From: Paenibacillus sp. H1-7
GTDB taxonomy: Bacteria; Bacillota; Bacilli; Paenibacillales; NBRC-103111
Length of the DNA stretch: 64,000 nt
Direction: 5' to 3'
NCBI RefSeq assembly: GCF_022354825.1
Contig: NZ_CP031168.1
Coordinates: 4,589,501 to 4,653,500, forward strand
The notes under the pieces were generated by a model. That model ran no database searches and was not told the origin of the DNA. It saw nothing but the letters and a program-made list of their open reading frames with translations. A program made the translations under genes and the position numbers. Below are positions 34,147-43,831 of the stretch, one piece after another. The number at the start of each line of letters is the position of its first letter. The first letter of the stretch is position 1.

Positions 34147-34713
34147 ATGAAAAATGGAAGTATTATGGATAAACAAAAGAGAATAGAAACCGTCTTTTTA
34201 TATGGAGTTTTCATTTGTTACATACTTTTTTTAATTAAATTATTGTTCTTATCAAGAGCTTCACTTTGGGATTTGTTAAATAGTCAAAGGACTTTAGAAA
34301 GGTCAATCAATCTCATTCCTTTTTATAGTATAAAGGAATATATATTTAGCAACTCTGCCACTATAAAAAATTTCGCTTTTGCTAATGTGGTTGGCAATAT
34401 AGTTATCTTTATTCCTCTTGGCACATATTTATCATTATTCAAAAACGATAAAAAAGTAATAACCAATCTGCTATATATATTCATAGTTAGTTTGTTTATT
34501 GAAATCATTCAGGGTCTCTTAGGCATTGGAGCATCAGACATTGATGACATAATTTTAAATTGTTTGGGTGGATTCGTTGGTATTTTAGGGTATAATTTTT
34601 TATTGTTTATATTACGAGATGGGAAAAATGTGCGTACTGCAATCACAATACTATCAGCAATAGGATTACCTGTTTTACTATATTATTTATTTGTGGTGAG
34701 ATTGCGCCTCTGA
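34147..34713 (+). CDS. VanZ family membrane protein
   Basis: 188-residue integral membrane protein of the VanZ family (four or five helices). Seen: the first helix VFLYGVFICYILFLIKLLFL, NLIPF after helix one, ANVVGNIVIFIPLGTYLS and SLFIEIIQGLLGIGASDIDD, where the acidic SDIDD is a family hallmark. VanZ proteins are linked with teicoplanin tolerance, but most members have no proven role. Clearly more AT-rich than the flanking sulfur genes, which may mean recent acquisition. Start at 34147 or the ATG six codons later. Confidence 0.88.
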   Translation: MKNGSIMDKQKRIETVFLYGVFICYILFLIKLLFLSRASLWDLLNSQRTLERSINLIPFYSIKEYIFSNSATIKNFAFANVVGNIVIFIPLGTYLSLFKNDKKVITNLLYIFIVSLFIEIIQGLLGIGASDIDDIILNCLGGFVGILGYNFLLFILRDGKNVRTAITILSAIGLPVLLYYLFVVRLRL

Positions 34714-34946
34714 ATATCCTTGTTGCATATGCAAGATAATACCCTACCCTATTTGATCTTGCTTCTTGCCTAACTTTCCCAGTTCATACTCCGCAATTTC
34801 ACGCATAAACGAGGGGCCGTGCATGAAGAGCAGATGCTTCGGAAAAAAGAGGCAGCAGACTTCAAAAAGCATCAAGGCCCCATAGTTTATTGATCTCTCC
34901 AATTATTAATTTATTTCTTAAAATGGAATAACTGTTCTGTCTGACT

Positions 34947-35364
34947 CTATCCAATACTTTTCTTAGCTTGCTCGAGTAAATAGGATACATAATCTGCTTT
35001 TTCGTCCGAATAAGACAGCAGTGTAGTATATCCTTTTTTGATGGCGTTGAGTTTTCTATCACAATATTGCTTGGCTACATGCGGTTTTCTCTTAAGTTCC
35101 CTTTACACCAGTTTCTCCGAATCCTTCATAACCAAGCTGTGTTAGTTTATCAGTTACGGAGTTGCTCAACTCAAGCGTTTTCACGCCTATCAAAACATTA
35201 ATAATCGGTTTTGCAAACATCCCGTGTACCGAGGTACTGCCGAAATGCTGTATGTCGATAGCATCGTCTCCGAAAGCTTTAAGAAGATTTACTTTTTCGT
35301 TTTGAAATAAAGTAGTCCACTTTTCATCATAAGGAATTACACTAATAATTTCATCAATTCCCAT
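34947..35364 (-). pseudogene. GrpB family gene with internal deletion and frameshift
   Basis: The N-terminal part reads VIPYDEKWTTLFQNEK, IQHFGSTSVHGMFAKPIIN and QLGYEGFGETGVKGT, the first half of a GrpB (UPF0157) protein, then stops at 35092. In the next frame KRKPHVAKQYCDRKLNAIKK continues with the C-terminal helix of the family to a stop at 34947. The central part, which normally carries the HVHVVE-type segment, is missing. So a deletion of roughly 45 codons joined the halves out of frame. ATG at 35364. Confidence 0.7.
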
Positions 35365-35624
35365 CCCCAATTTCACTCCCTTTATTTGGTGTAATGTAGC
35401 AGCACGAAGCAATTGAGTCAAACCTAATGAAATGATCTCGTAACTGACAAATAGAAATTACGATATCATCTCAAATTGCCACTAGTTTGTCAAACGTTTT
35501 TGAATGATCACTGGTATTAAGCTATAAATGTCGTATCCCAGATTACTGAGTATTTCTAGCCCATCATGTCAGTTAGTCTCCTCTTGTCATCCGAGAGCCC
35601 TATATACAAAAACCCTCCTGCTCG

Positions 35625-35645
35625 TAAAAACCGGTTTACCCGGTT
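35625..35645 (-). terminator. Possible terminator after FAD oxidoreductase
   Basis: Minus-strand stem AACCGG/CCGGTT followed by TTTT, 117 nt past the stop at 35762. Short stem, weak. The rest of the 35365-35761 gap shows no gene. Confidence 0.4.
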
Positions 35646-35761
35646 CTCTCGAACTATGGAGGGGTACTTTGTTGAATTGCGTAGCTTCATTCACATTTTC
35701 TCAGTGCTTCGCTCATGACACTTTTGCCGTCGTATAGGCTCTGAATACACTGCGGATGCCG

Positions 35762-37699
35762 TTAACCAAATGCCTGCTTCCGGCGCGAAAGCTTCAGCAG
35801 CTCGTACAACGCTGCTAAGAATTCGCCCCGGCTTACCGCGGCCTCGCTCTGCTCTTCAAGCCGTCCGTGGTAATCGACGCCGAGCGCTCGGCACGCTGCA
35901 GCCAGCCAACGAGCAGCCATAGTTCGGGATAATTCCGGTTTCTCCGCCCAGTACAATCGGTACGGTTGTTCATCCGCCAGCTTTCTCGGCCCGATATCCA
36001 CTCCAGCCGGAGCTATTCGATTCGTAGCCGGAAGGGCAGGCAAACCGGTACCGCCCGGCAGCGCTCTGGCCATGTTTAACCATATCGAGGCATCGGCGAC
36101 GGTGCAAGCGGCATTAGGCTCTGCTTCATAGCCGGTAAAAAACGATTTCGTACCGAAGTATTGCAGCGCCGGATGTGCTTGCTGATCGGCCTTCACATCC
36201 CGGAAGAAAGTAATGAGCTGACTGGCTTCGATCAGTTCGTCCTGAAGCCGGTCGATGCACAGTCGTTGGATCGGTACATTTGACGTTTGGCTCATGGATG
36301 AGGCAACTCCCGCAGCAAAGCCCAGCTGCATCCAGAACGGCTCCATACGAATCGTTCCAAAGCCCATATGGGTTGCGGATACAGCTACCGGTACGAGCAG
36401 ATTGCTTACTTGTTCCGGCACCATGACGCCGTAAGGAATTTGATACACCTCGGTTAGTGCGCCAAAGCCGAGGAACCCTTCAAGCGAACGGTCTTGTCCA
36501 ATCGGTTCCCGTTTGCGTGTCGCGTGCGAGTCGATCGCATAATCGCCGGTTGCGATGCTGTCATAATGAACGGGCGAACGCTGCATGCCGGGAGCAAGGC
36601 GAGCGTCATTCTCTGTAAACACGTACCGACCGACAATTCGTCGCGCTTCCCGCACGTAAATTTGCGGCGGAAAGTGGCCGCTCTCTGGAAATTCATCCGC
36701 CGCGTAGCCCCACTGTCGTGCTTGCGCCCGGATTGTATCCGGCAGCGCTTCATCCTCCTGCAAGAACCAAAGCAGCCCTTGAATATATTCTCTGTGACGC
36801 TTTACGATCCGCTCCCTTGCCTCGCGATTGCCTTCGGGATAACCGAGATTTTCGCCGGGCAGATCCGTCGAACACGAACAGTTATGATGATTGTTCGTAT
36901 CGGTTTTGCCGTTAGGGATCCGCGACAGCTTGACGATCTCGCCGAAAGAAGTTAGTCGGCCAGCTGCAATATCGTCCAATAGGCTTGTATAGTCGCTGCG
37001 GTCGTAATTGTCAGGCTTGAAAAAAGGCACGCGATTGTCCGCTTGATCCGTCATGCACAGCCGGAAATTGTACGCCTGCAGCAGATCGTCTCCATAGCCC
37101 GTGCTTCCCGGCAGCACCTCCTTGGTGCGGTACTCACAGTACAGCGTTCCGGCGAATTCTTCGTTCCATTCGTCCCGCGATTCGCGGCCGAGCCGGTACG
37201 GGACGCCTGCCATAGCAGCCATATCCCCCTCATACGTAGCGTCAATAAACTGATTCGCTTCGTAGACCGCCCTCTCCCCGGACTGAAGATTCTCCGTCTC
37301 TACGCGTACGATCCGGTTATCCTCCATTTGCACCGAGGCAAGCTCCCTTAAACAAAGCACTTCGATGCGCGGCTCGTTGCCAAGAAGCTGATGCATGACT
37401 TTTCTTGCTATGGAAGGTTCGAATCTGAGCCCTCTGTTGCATACCTCCACCTGATGCGAGTTCTCCCCGTATTCGGAAACGTAGTGCCCGTAAACTCGAG
37501 ACAGAAATTCCCCGAATATCGATCCGGACGTATCGACGGAGCGAATGTCCGTCTCTCCCAGACCGCTTGTCATCAAGCCGCCGATGAAAGCCGATGGTTC
37601 AACTAGGAGAACTTGCTTCCCGCGTCTTGCGGCCGCTATCGCCGCACCGATACCCGCTGGTGTTCCGCCATATACGAACAAATCTGCTTGCTGAATCAT
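35762..37699 (-). CDS. FAD-dependent oxidoreductase (long form)
   Basis: 645-residue FAD-dependent oxidoreductase of the PF12831 type. N-terminal FAD site DLFVYGGTPAGIGAAIAAAR with VLLVEPS and GGLMTSGLGETD, later FIDATYEGDMAAMAGVPY, and in the middle YVREARRIVGRYVFTENDAR. Members of this family act on polyhydroxylated or unknown compounds, often within sugar-catabolic loci. No signal peptide. Unlike the shorter paralogue at 38.8 kb it is not linked to a transporter gene. Substrate unknown. Confidence 0.88.
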   Translation of the reverse strand: MIQQADLFVYGGTPAGIGAAIAAARRGKQVLLVEPSAFIGGLMTSGLGETDIRSVDTSGSIFGEFLSRVYGHYVSEYGENSHQVEVCNRGLRFEPSIARKVMHQLLGNEPRIEVLCLRELASVQMEDNRIVRVETENLQSGERAVYEANQFIDATYEGDMAAMAGVPYRLGRESRDEWNEEFAGTLYCEYRTKEVLPGSTGYGDDLLQAYNFRLCMTDQADNRVPFFKPDNYDRSDYTSLLDDIAAGRLTSFGEIVKLSRIPNGKTDTNNHHNCSCSTDLPGENLGYPEGNREARERIVKRHREYIQGLLWFLQEDEALPDTIRAQARQWGYAADEFPESGHFPPQIYVREARRIVGRYVFTENDARLAPGMQRSPVHYDSIATGDYAIDSHATRKREPIGQDRSLEGFLGFGALTEVYQIPYGVMVPEQVSNLLVPVAVSATHMGFGTIRMEPFWMQLGFAAGVASSMSQTSNVPIQRLCIDRLQDELIEASQLITFFRDVKADQQAHPALQYFGTKSFFTGYEAEPNAACTVADASIWLNMARALPGGTGLPALPATNRIAPAGVDIGPRKLADEQPYRLYWAEKPELSRTMAARWLAAACRALGVDYHGRLEEQSEAAVSRGEFLAALYELLKLSRRKQAFG

Positions 37700-37939
37700 A
37701 GTCGATACACTCTCCCGTATACTGTGATTTCATATCTGCCGTAAAGCTGCTGTGCGTTTGACTAATTGCTCGTTCATCTGTTACTCATTTTATATGCATA
37801 TTTCAAATCGCATCCAGTTTCATTTTTGTTTAAGTAATAAAACGGATATAGCGGGAATGTCCGCATTGACTGGCCGAAGCTTACATTCATGTAGGGGCTG
37901 TTTGACTTTATAGCTTGGGGATAGACTGGAGCGATAAAC

Positions 37940-37971
37940 AAAAAGGCCAACCAGAAGCCTCTGGCTGACCT
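37940..37971 (-). terminator. Intrinsic terminator after DoxX gene
   Basis: Minus-strand stem GGTCAGCCAG/CTGGTTGGCC with 6-nt loop, then TTTTT. Within the 317 bp gap 37700-38016, which holds no gene. Confidence 0.85.
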
Positions 37972-38016
37972 AATCCTGCAACACAAAAGTTATAGTGGGT
38001 CTGTTTTCACAAGGTG

Positions 38017-38592
38017 TTATTTAGGTATTGAGGGTCTTTCCAGACTGCCAGGAGTTGTTGCTTTACGTCCCCAAGGCGTTCCGAGGTAAGGCAATGCCCA
38101 ACGGTCCAGACCGTACCAGCCGGCATTTTTCCATGCAAGCACGAGCCAGGTTGCCAAGATGAACAGGATCGGATTCGTACTTAAGGCGCCTGCAAACAAA
38201 AAGCTGACATTCATTACTCCGCCGAAAAATGCCGCTATTCCCGTTAAAAGCCCCAAAATCAACCCTAGTCCTACAAGCAGCTCCCCAAAGGCGACTATAT
38301 ATCCCATTATCTTCGCATTAGGAAGCACCACATTCTCAAGAAAATGTGCATACCAGCCTGTAACATCCTTGCCAGCCTCTGCTTTGGTCAAAGCCCCTTT
38401 TATAAAGCCTTGCAATGCAGTACCTGCCTTAGCACCCGTCCAAGCCTCATTGGTCACTTTACCCCAGCCTGAAGTAACCCACGAATATCCGACATATAAG
38501 CGGACTATCAGCCATATCACTCCAGCTCTGGTGCTGCTGAATAAAAAGCTCGATACCGGGTTCTCAGGAATCAAAATTTCGTTTTTAGCCAT
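38017..38592 (-). CDS. DoxX family membrane protein
   Basis: 191-residue integral membrane protein with four predicted helices, DoxX family (thiosulfate:quinone oxidoreductase DoxD/DoxX-like fold). Seen: WLIVRLYVGYSWVTSGWGKV at the first helix and GYIVAFGELLVGLGLILGLL, the typical GELL glycine-rich motif. Ends with a cytoplasmic tail. Family members are linked to redox stress; a thiosulfate role is possible but not shown. Monocistronic, RBS GGGGGG before ATG. Confidence 0.9.
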   Translation of the reverse strand: MAKNEILIPENPVSSFLFSSTRAGVIWLIVRLYVGYSWVTSGWGKVTNEAWTGAKAGTALQGFIKGALTKAEAGKDVTGWYAHFLENVVLPNAKIMGYIVAFGELLVGLGLILGLLTGIAAFFGGVMNVSFLFAGALSTNPILFILATWLVLAWKNAGWYGLDRWALPYLGTPWGRKATTPGSLERPSIPK

Positions 38593-38726
38593 TCATACCC
38601 CCCCTTAGAAAAGAACATTTTTGATTATGTATATTGTGCTGCTTAACATCATTATACTGGATATTTATTTTTAAAATGTGATATTTGTCACTCCAGAACT
38701 TATTTTCGAAGTCTTTAATTCATTAG

Positions 38727-38764
38727 CAAAAAAAAAGCAGAAAACATCTGCTTTCTGCTTTTTA
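38727..38764. terminator. Bidirectional terminator between DoxX and FAD genes
   Basis: Stem AAAAAGCAGAAA with TTTCTGCTTTTT, A-rich on one side and T-rich on the other; ends the 38830 gene on the minus strand. Confidence 0.8.
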
Positions 38765-38829
38765 TGTTAGTTCTTTGCGAGCCATCATCGCCTCAAAATT
38801 ATCCAATTCCATTTATTATGGCAACAAAA

Positions 38830-40161
38830 TTACTTTTCGCTGCGTGTCGCACCCGGGACTATAGCCCTGAAAACCATTAGTTGCTCGCGAAGCTCACTGA
38901 GCGGCACATCGCGTACAGATATGTTTCTATCCGCTGCGATTGCCGCAGCCATTCCCGCCGCCTGGCCGGTCGCCATACAGCTTGCTTGCACGCGAAAGGC
39001 GGAATTAGCCATCCGATCTCCCGCTGCGCAGCGGCCGGCTACGAGCAGATGGTCGCTTCCCTTCGGAATAAGCGCCCCGTACGGGATCGTCGGCACAATG
39101 CCCGGAGCGATCATTTTCTGCTCGATACGAAGATCGCTGTGATGGTGCAGGTCGATCGGATAGAAGCTGTAACTGATCGCGTCCGGCCATACATATCCGC
39201 TCGTGTAAGATTGCTCGTCGACCTCGGTTTCTCCCTCGATGCGCCACGTCTCGCGGATACCGCATTCGTTTGCGAAATAATGGACGACGAGCCGCTCGCA
39301 TCCCGGAACTTGTCTCAGCAGCGTAACGGTGTCCAACAGCGTACGCCTGGCCTGAACTTCCGCCATCGTCTTCGATTCGGAGCTCGAGCCATCTATCCCT
39401 TGCACATGCATACTGATTCTTCCCGCCTTCAGCTCGTTGTACAATCCGAATCTACTCGCGCCTAATTGACCGCTGCGCAGCGCCTTCTCATATATCTGAT
39501 CAAGAAGCTTTGGATCGATATCGGCCAGTTCAAAGCCGGTTAGATCGTTTATGAGCGTCCCCGGCTGCAGAACGTCTCCTTTCTTTCTCGCGTAGCCCAT
39601 CATGCCTGTCACATCCGCATCGCCGGTCGCATCAACCAGCTTGCGAGCTTTCAGCCATTTCAATCCGGACTTGCCGGTTACCGCGACATAGACGCCGTCT
39701 TCCGTCTCTTCGATGAGCGAAGGCATCTCATGCAGCCGCAGATGGACGCCTGCGTCTAGGCACAGCCGATCCAACACCGTGCTGTAGATAAACCGATTGA
39801 CCAGTATTTGATGCTGCCAATGTTTGGCCGGCACGACGGTGAAGTCCGGAAGCTCAGCACCGCCCAGCTCGACCGTTCGCTGTATCGCTTCCCAGCCGAT
39901 ACCGGCGATAATTTGCTTCCCCCAGGCATGAAACAGTCCGGGAAAATTGACGGAGGCGACGACTGTCGTACCGCCAAGCACGCCGTTTTTCTCGACGAGC
40001 GCGGTTCGTCTACCTGCCCGGGCCGCCTGTACAGCCGCCGTGCAGCCTGCACTTCCGCCTCCGAACACAATAACGTCATACTCTTCATGAACGGTTACGT
40101 CCATTGCGAAACGTGTAATTGAATCGCCGGCCGTTACCGGCTGCTTGCTAATCCGAATCAT
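38830..40161 (-). CDS. FAD-dependent oxidoreductase (short form) with sugar-binding lipoprotein partner
   Basis: 443-residue FAD-dependent oxidoreductase, PF12831 type. FAD site EYDVIVFGGGSAGCTAAVQA, GGTTVVASVNFPGLFHAWGK, RKLVDATGDADVTGMMGY and C-terminal PYGALIPKGSDHLLVAGRC. Its start overlaps the stop of the binding lipoprotein by 4 nt (ATGA), so the two are translationally coupled, suggesting that the imported compound or a derivative is its substrate. Predicted cytoplasmic. No permease gene is near, which is unusual. Confidence 0.88.
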   Translation of the reverse strand: MIRISKQPVTAGDSITRFAMDVTVHEEYDVIVFGGGSAGCTAAVQAARAGRRTALVEKNGVLGGTTVVASVNFPGLFHAWGKQIIAGIGWEAIQRTVELGGAELPDFTVVPAKHWQHQILVNRFIYSTVLDRLCLDAGVHLRLHEMPSLIEETEDGVYVAVTGKSGLKWLKARKLVDATGDADVTGMMGYARKKGDVLQPGTLINDLTGFELADIDPKLLDQIYEKALRSGQLGASRFGLYNELKAGRISMHVQGIDGSSSESKTMAEVQARRTLLDTVTLLRQVPGCERLVVHYFANECGIRETWRIEGETEVDEQSYTSGYVWPDAISYSFYPIDLHHHSDLRIEQKMIAPGIVPTIPYGALIPKGSDHLLVAGRCAAGDRMANSAFRVQASCMATGQAAGMAAAIAADRNISVRDVPLSELREQLMVFRAIVPGATRSEK

Positions 40162-41483
40162 TTCTTCACCGCTTCCATCGCCTTGTTCGCCTGTTCTTCG
40201 GCGTCTCGGAGCGCCGTATTCAAATCGGTTTCGCCCGTCATGACCTTCATTAAATTGGATTTGAGAGGAGCGGTAACAAGCCCTTCCATATCGGAATGGT
40301 AGATTGGACGAGCCGGCTTATTCGTGAACATCGCCGGTATTAGCTGCTTATCCTTGAATGCCGTATCTTTGGCAAACACGCTCCTGACCGCCTCACTCTT
40401 GACGACAGGGACGAACCCTTTGCGCGACAGCATCGTTTGGAACTCATCCGAAACCGTATATTTCAAAACTTCCATCGCCTGGTCCTTATATTTGCTGATA
40501 TTCGTCAGGAACAAGCCGTTTGGGTAAGGCTGAGTGCCGACACCAGGCAAATCCGGGAATACCGGAAGAGAAACCATATCCCAATTGAACGTATCGAAGT
40601 CGGGCTGAAGTTGTAAATAAAAGTTCATGACGAACATCGCGACATTTTTTTCCTTCATAAAATCATCGTTGTTCAACGTCCGTTTGAGCGTTGCCAAATG
40701 CTGCTGGTAGCCTTCTCCGGAAATCGGGTCGATGATCGACTTGCTGACAAGCTTACGGTAAGCCTCGTTATTCAACGCTGCCTTCCCTGTCGTCTCGTTC
40801 ACGAACGGAAGCGAATACGGATTCATCATCAGCATATGATCGACGGAAATACCCAGACCAACATATTGACGCCCGTCGAACCGGGTTAGCTTCTTGCCCA
40901 GCTCGATCGCTTCGTCCCATGTCATACCGTTCTTCGGATAAGGCACGCCGAATTTATCGAATATATCTTTGTTATAATAAAGCACTAATCCGCCGTCATG
41001 AAGCGGAAGACCGTAAAGCTTCCCCTGCACGGATACCGATTGCAGAACAGAAGGCTCCAGCCGGTTCAAGTCGACCTGATGCTTCTTGATCATCTCCGCC
41101 AAATCGTAGCCGTAGCCGGTGTTGACAATGTCGGCATTGATGCCGCCAATCGAATCGTGGATGAGGTCGATTGTTTGACCAGAGGCAATCATGTTCTGGA
41201 TCGTGTTCTGACTGTTCCTCTGAATATACTTAAACGTATAATTCGGAAACCTCTGTTTCAGCGCCGCGCCGAACCGTTCGTTCCACACCTGCTCCGTGTT
41301 GCCAACCTGACCGAAAATAACTAGCTCAGCCGGATCGTTGGCATTCACTATAGCCGCTTCCTCTTTGTCCTTCTCTGCCGGCTTGACTACGGAATTCCCG
41401 GCACTGCCGCCCCCGGAACATCCAGTTACTGCGCAAGACAGCAGCAGCCCTAAGCCGCATGCGACCGCCCCTATTTTATTCAT
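40158..41483 (-). CDS. Extracellular sugar-binding lipoprotein (UgpB/YesO-like)
   Basis: 441-residue lipoprotein; signal with GLLLSCAVTGC lipobox, Ser/Gly-rich linker, then the mature ligand-binding fold with LVIFGQVGNTEQVWNERF, GLPLHDGGLVLYYNKDIFD and NGLFLTNISKYKDQAMEVL. Belongs to the carbohydrate ABC importer binding proteins. No permease or ATPase is adjacent, so it may serve a transporter elsewhere. Divergent from an AraC gene across 180 bp holding a cre-like site, so AraC and CcpA-type control is plausible. Confidence 0.9.
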   Translation of the reverse strand: MNKIGAVACGLGLLLSCAVTGCSGGGSAGNSVVKPAEKDKEEAAIVNANDPAELVIFGQVGNTEQVWNERFGAALKQRFPNYTFKYIQRNSQNTIQNMIASGQTIDLIHDSIGGINADIVNTGYGYDLAEMIKKHQVDLNRLEPSVLQSVSVQGKLYGLPLHDGGLVLYYNKDIFDKFGVPYPKNGMTWDEAIELGKKLTRFDGRQYVGLGISVDHMLMMNPYSLPFVNETTGKAALNNEAYRKLVSKSIIDPISGEGYQQHLATLKRTLNNDDFMKEKNVAMFVMNFYLQLQPDFDTFNWDMVSLPVFPDLPGVGTQPYPNGLFLTNISKYKDQAMEVLKYTVSDEFQTMLSRKGFVPVVKSEAVRSVFAKDTAFKDKQLIPAMFTNKPARPIYHSDMEGLVTAPLKSNLMKVMTGETDLNTALRDAEEQANKAMEAVKK

Positions 41484-41548
41484 TCGACCATTCCCTTTCC
41501 CTAACGATTATCGGGGTCCGCAGGCCTGCTTCCCATCCTTATTGTAGC

Positions 41549-41564
41549 GGGAAGCGCTTTCGTT
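41549..41564. promoter_or_regulatory. cre-like site between lipoprotein and AraC gene
   Basis: GGGAAGCGCTTTCGTT, close to the CcpA operator consensus, about 65 nt before the lipoprotein start. Confidence 0.45.
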
Positions 41565-41664
41565 TAGCCATGCACTATTGTAAACTGAACTATATACGAT
41601 TGTGCTTGCGATGTATCGGAGCCCGATCTGTTTGAAAAGCGCAGCCGAGTGGAGGTTAATATTG

Positions 41665-42480
41665 ATGAACAGCTATGCGTTGTACGAGCATATTCCGAAG
41701 CTAACGTACTACCGTCGTCATGTGCGGCGCGAACAATTTTTCGAGTATGAGAGCGTGCAGAAGGAATGGCTGGCGTTCGCCGTCGAGGACGGTTCGTTCT
41801 ATTACGAAATCGGAGATCGGCAAGGAAACGCTTCGTTCGGCGATCTCGTCTTCTGTCCGCCGGACGTCCCGTTCCGCCGGGTTGTTATTTCTCCCGTTAC
41901 ACTGTTCGTGCTGCGGATGAACTGGGAAGACGATAGCGGGCATCCTTTTCGTCCGGAAACACTCAACCGTCTTCCGATCGGCAAAATCAGCTTGCACGAT
42001 ACTGGACGTCTCACTCAAGACTACGCCGATCTAAAGAGGCCATTCGCCGAAGAAGACAGACGGGGGATGATCAGCAGAAATCACTATTTCCATCATATAT
42101 GGATGATGATTTGTGAACAGGAAGAGCCGGTTCCAACCGTGACGGAAGTCCGACCGATCGATCCGCTCATTCAGCAGGCAGTCAAGCAAATTCAATCACA
42201 AGCGTTCGAACGGCTTCATCTGTATGATATTGCCGCTTCGATTGGAATAAGCCGGTTTCAGCTGTGCAAAAAATTTCACGATGAGCTCGGAACGACGCCG
42301 AGCAAATATTTGACCTCGCTTCGTCTCGACAAAGCGAAAAAGCTGCTCACGGAGACAACTTTGACGCTGGATCAAATTTCGGAATGCTGCGGCTATCAGA
42401 ACGGTTTCTATTTGAGCCGCGTGTTCAAAAACAACTGCGGGATGACGCCTATGCAGTACCGGAAGGAGCACGGCTTGTAA
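41665..42480 (+). CDS. AraC family regulator
   Basis: 271-residue regulator. The N-terminal sensor is AraC-cupin type with WLAFAVEDGSFYYEIGD and FGDLVFCPPDVPFRR; the C-terminal two helix-turn-helix motifs are LYDIAASIGISRFQLCKKFH and LDQISECCGYQNGFYLSRVF. ATG at 41665 has GGAGG 9 nt upstream; an earlier in-frame start lacks one. Probably regulates the divergent lipoprotein/FAD oxidoreductase pair. It resembles the AraC protein cut by the right window edge (same EDG/EAG sensor segment and CPP motif). Confidence 0.9.
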   Translation: MNSYALYEHIPKLTYYRRHVRREQFFEYESVQKEWLAFAVEDGSFYYEIGDRQGNASFGDLVFCPPDVPFRRVVISPVTLFVLRMNWEDDSGHPFRPETLNRLPIGKISLHDTGRLTQDYADLKRPFAEEDRRGMISRNHYFHHIWMMICEQEEPVPTVTEVRPIDPLIQQAVKQIQSQAFERLHLYDIAASIGISRFQLCKKFHDELGTTPSKYLTSLRLDKAKKLLTETTLTLDQISECCGYQNGFYLSRVFKNNCGMTPMQYRKEHGL

Positions 42481-42546
42481 CTCCCGCTCGGCGTTCGAAC
42501 CAATTTTCCCATATTCTGATCCAATGAATATATTGCTAGCCTTTAT

Positions 42547-42580
42547 GAAAAAAATGCCCCACAGCAACGGGCTGTGGGGC
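42547..42580 (-). terminator. Intrinsic terminator after phosphotransferase gene
   Basis: Perfect 10-bp stem GCCCCACAGC/GCTGTGGGGC; T-run is on the minus strand. The plus-strand AraC transcript also reaches it. Confidence 0.85.
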
Positions 42581-42773
42581 TAAGATTTATATTTAAAAAG
42601 GGGGTTAACTTTTATTATAGGCTGTATTTATTAAAGCAACGTGAATAAATGATTTCAAGTTTATTTCAAGTTTATTACAGTAGCTGTGATTCTTGTTGTT
42701 GTTGAAGCAGTCTGCCGATTACTTTAATGTAAAATTGAACAGGTAGTTTCTCATCACGTCATTCGTCTCGAAA

Positions 42774-43673
42774 TTAGCCCTTACAGGTAGCCCTATCTTC
42801 TTCCAATAGATCCAACCCTTCGTTAATCCAGTCACGATCCTCGGCCTTTAGGCCTTCTATCAGATAACTTACTTGATCGAATGTTACAAAAAGGGAGACT
42901 TTTCTCATCAGCTCGTCCAAGCCAACCTCACCTCTGCAAGCCATCACTTGCCGTGTAAACGGCTCGCCGCAATCCTCCAAAAGATATACATAATCGTAAA
43001 CAGGATCACTTACCGCGGCATCTCCGAAATCGATGATGCCAGTTAATGATGTCAGATGTGGATCCAACAAAAAATGATCCGGCGACAAGTCGCCGTGAAT
43101 AAGCGCCGGTGTATATCGATGAAATCCCGGATGCTTCAGATAGGATTGGAAGCGGAGGGTAAGATAGTCTCGTAAAGAATCATTAAGAAGTGGGAACGCC
43201 TGCTGCTCCACCGCTTCTTTTAGCAAGAGAATTTCTTTCATCGGATTACGAATAGGTACACCAGCATGAAGCGCAATTTCAACGGGAAATGAGCTCAATA
43301 CATTCATGAAGTCAGCAAGCTGCAGAGCGAATCGATCTTTTACATAATCAAGGAGAGTGTTCATTCCGTCCTCCCCCAATATCTCGCCCTGGACTTTCCG
43401 ATAGCCTACGAAGGGAGATCCATCGCTTTGTCTTCCAATATATACAAATTGTGGAATGCTAACCTTAACACAACCGACCAGCAGAGGTAGCAATTGAATT
43501 TCTTTATTCAACTCATCTGCTCCTTGTTGACTTTTCGGAAAACGGAATACCCACTCTCCATTAACCAGGATTGCGTAGTTCCTGAAGCCTTCGCCAAGCG
43601 ATTCAACGGATTGAATGCTCATATCGGGGAACTGATCTTTTATCATTGATTCATATTGGTCATTACGTTTCAC
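42774..43673 (-). CDS. Aminoglycoside phosphotransferase (APH) family protein
   Basis: 299-residue APH/choline-kinase-fold protein that would transfer phosphate to a small molecule or antibiotic. Seen: LVNGEWVFRFPK (ATP-binding Lys region), the catalytic ALIHGDLSPDHFLLD and the DFG-like IIDFGDAAVSDPVYD. Start is GTG at 43673 with GGAGG 7 nt upstream. Its own 5' neighbour is the SRPBCC gene on the same strand, 158 nt away. Whether it gives aminoglycoside resistance is not visible; many family members do not. Confidence 0.88.
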   Translation of the reverse strand: MKRNDQYESMIKDQFPDMSIQSVESLGEGFRNYAILVNGEWVFRFPKSQQGADELNKEIQLLPLLVGCVKVSIPQFVYIGRQSDGSPFVGYRKVQGEILGEDGMNTLLDYVKDRFALQLADFMNVLSSFPVEIALHAGVPIRNPMKEILLLKEAVEQQAFPLLNDSLRDYLTLRFQSYLKHPGFHRYTPALIHGDLSPDHFLLDPHLTSLTGIIDFGDAAVSDPVYDYVYLLEDCGEPFTRQVMACRGEVGLDELMRKVSLFVTFDQVSYLIEGLKAEDRDWINEGLDLLEEDRATCKG

Positions 43674-43831
43674 TGATGCACCTCCAAGGGAATACAGCAA
43701 AGTACCGTTCATTGCCAAACAAGTAACTTGACCGGTCTTGCGTCGGATTCTTAGACGATATAGCCATTCGCAGTATGTGAAGAATCATCAGAACGCAGAT
43801 GACCCTTACACTTTTCGACCAAGCTTTTTGC

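Noticed and set aside
43720..43745. GACCGGTCAAGTTAC upstream of the phosphotransferase as a fifth organosulfur leader
   Set aside because: It does not form the GG-loop-CC hairpin and no overlapping terminator follows.
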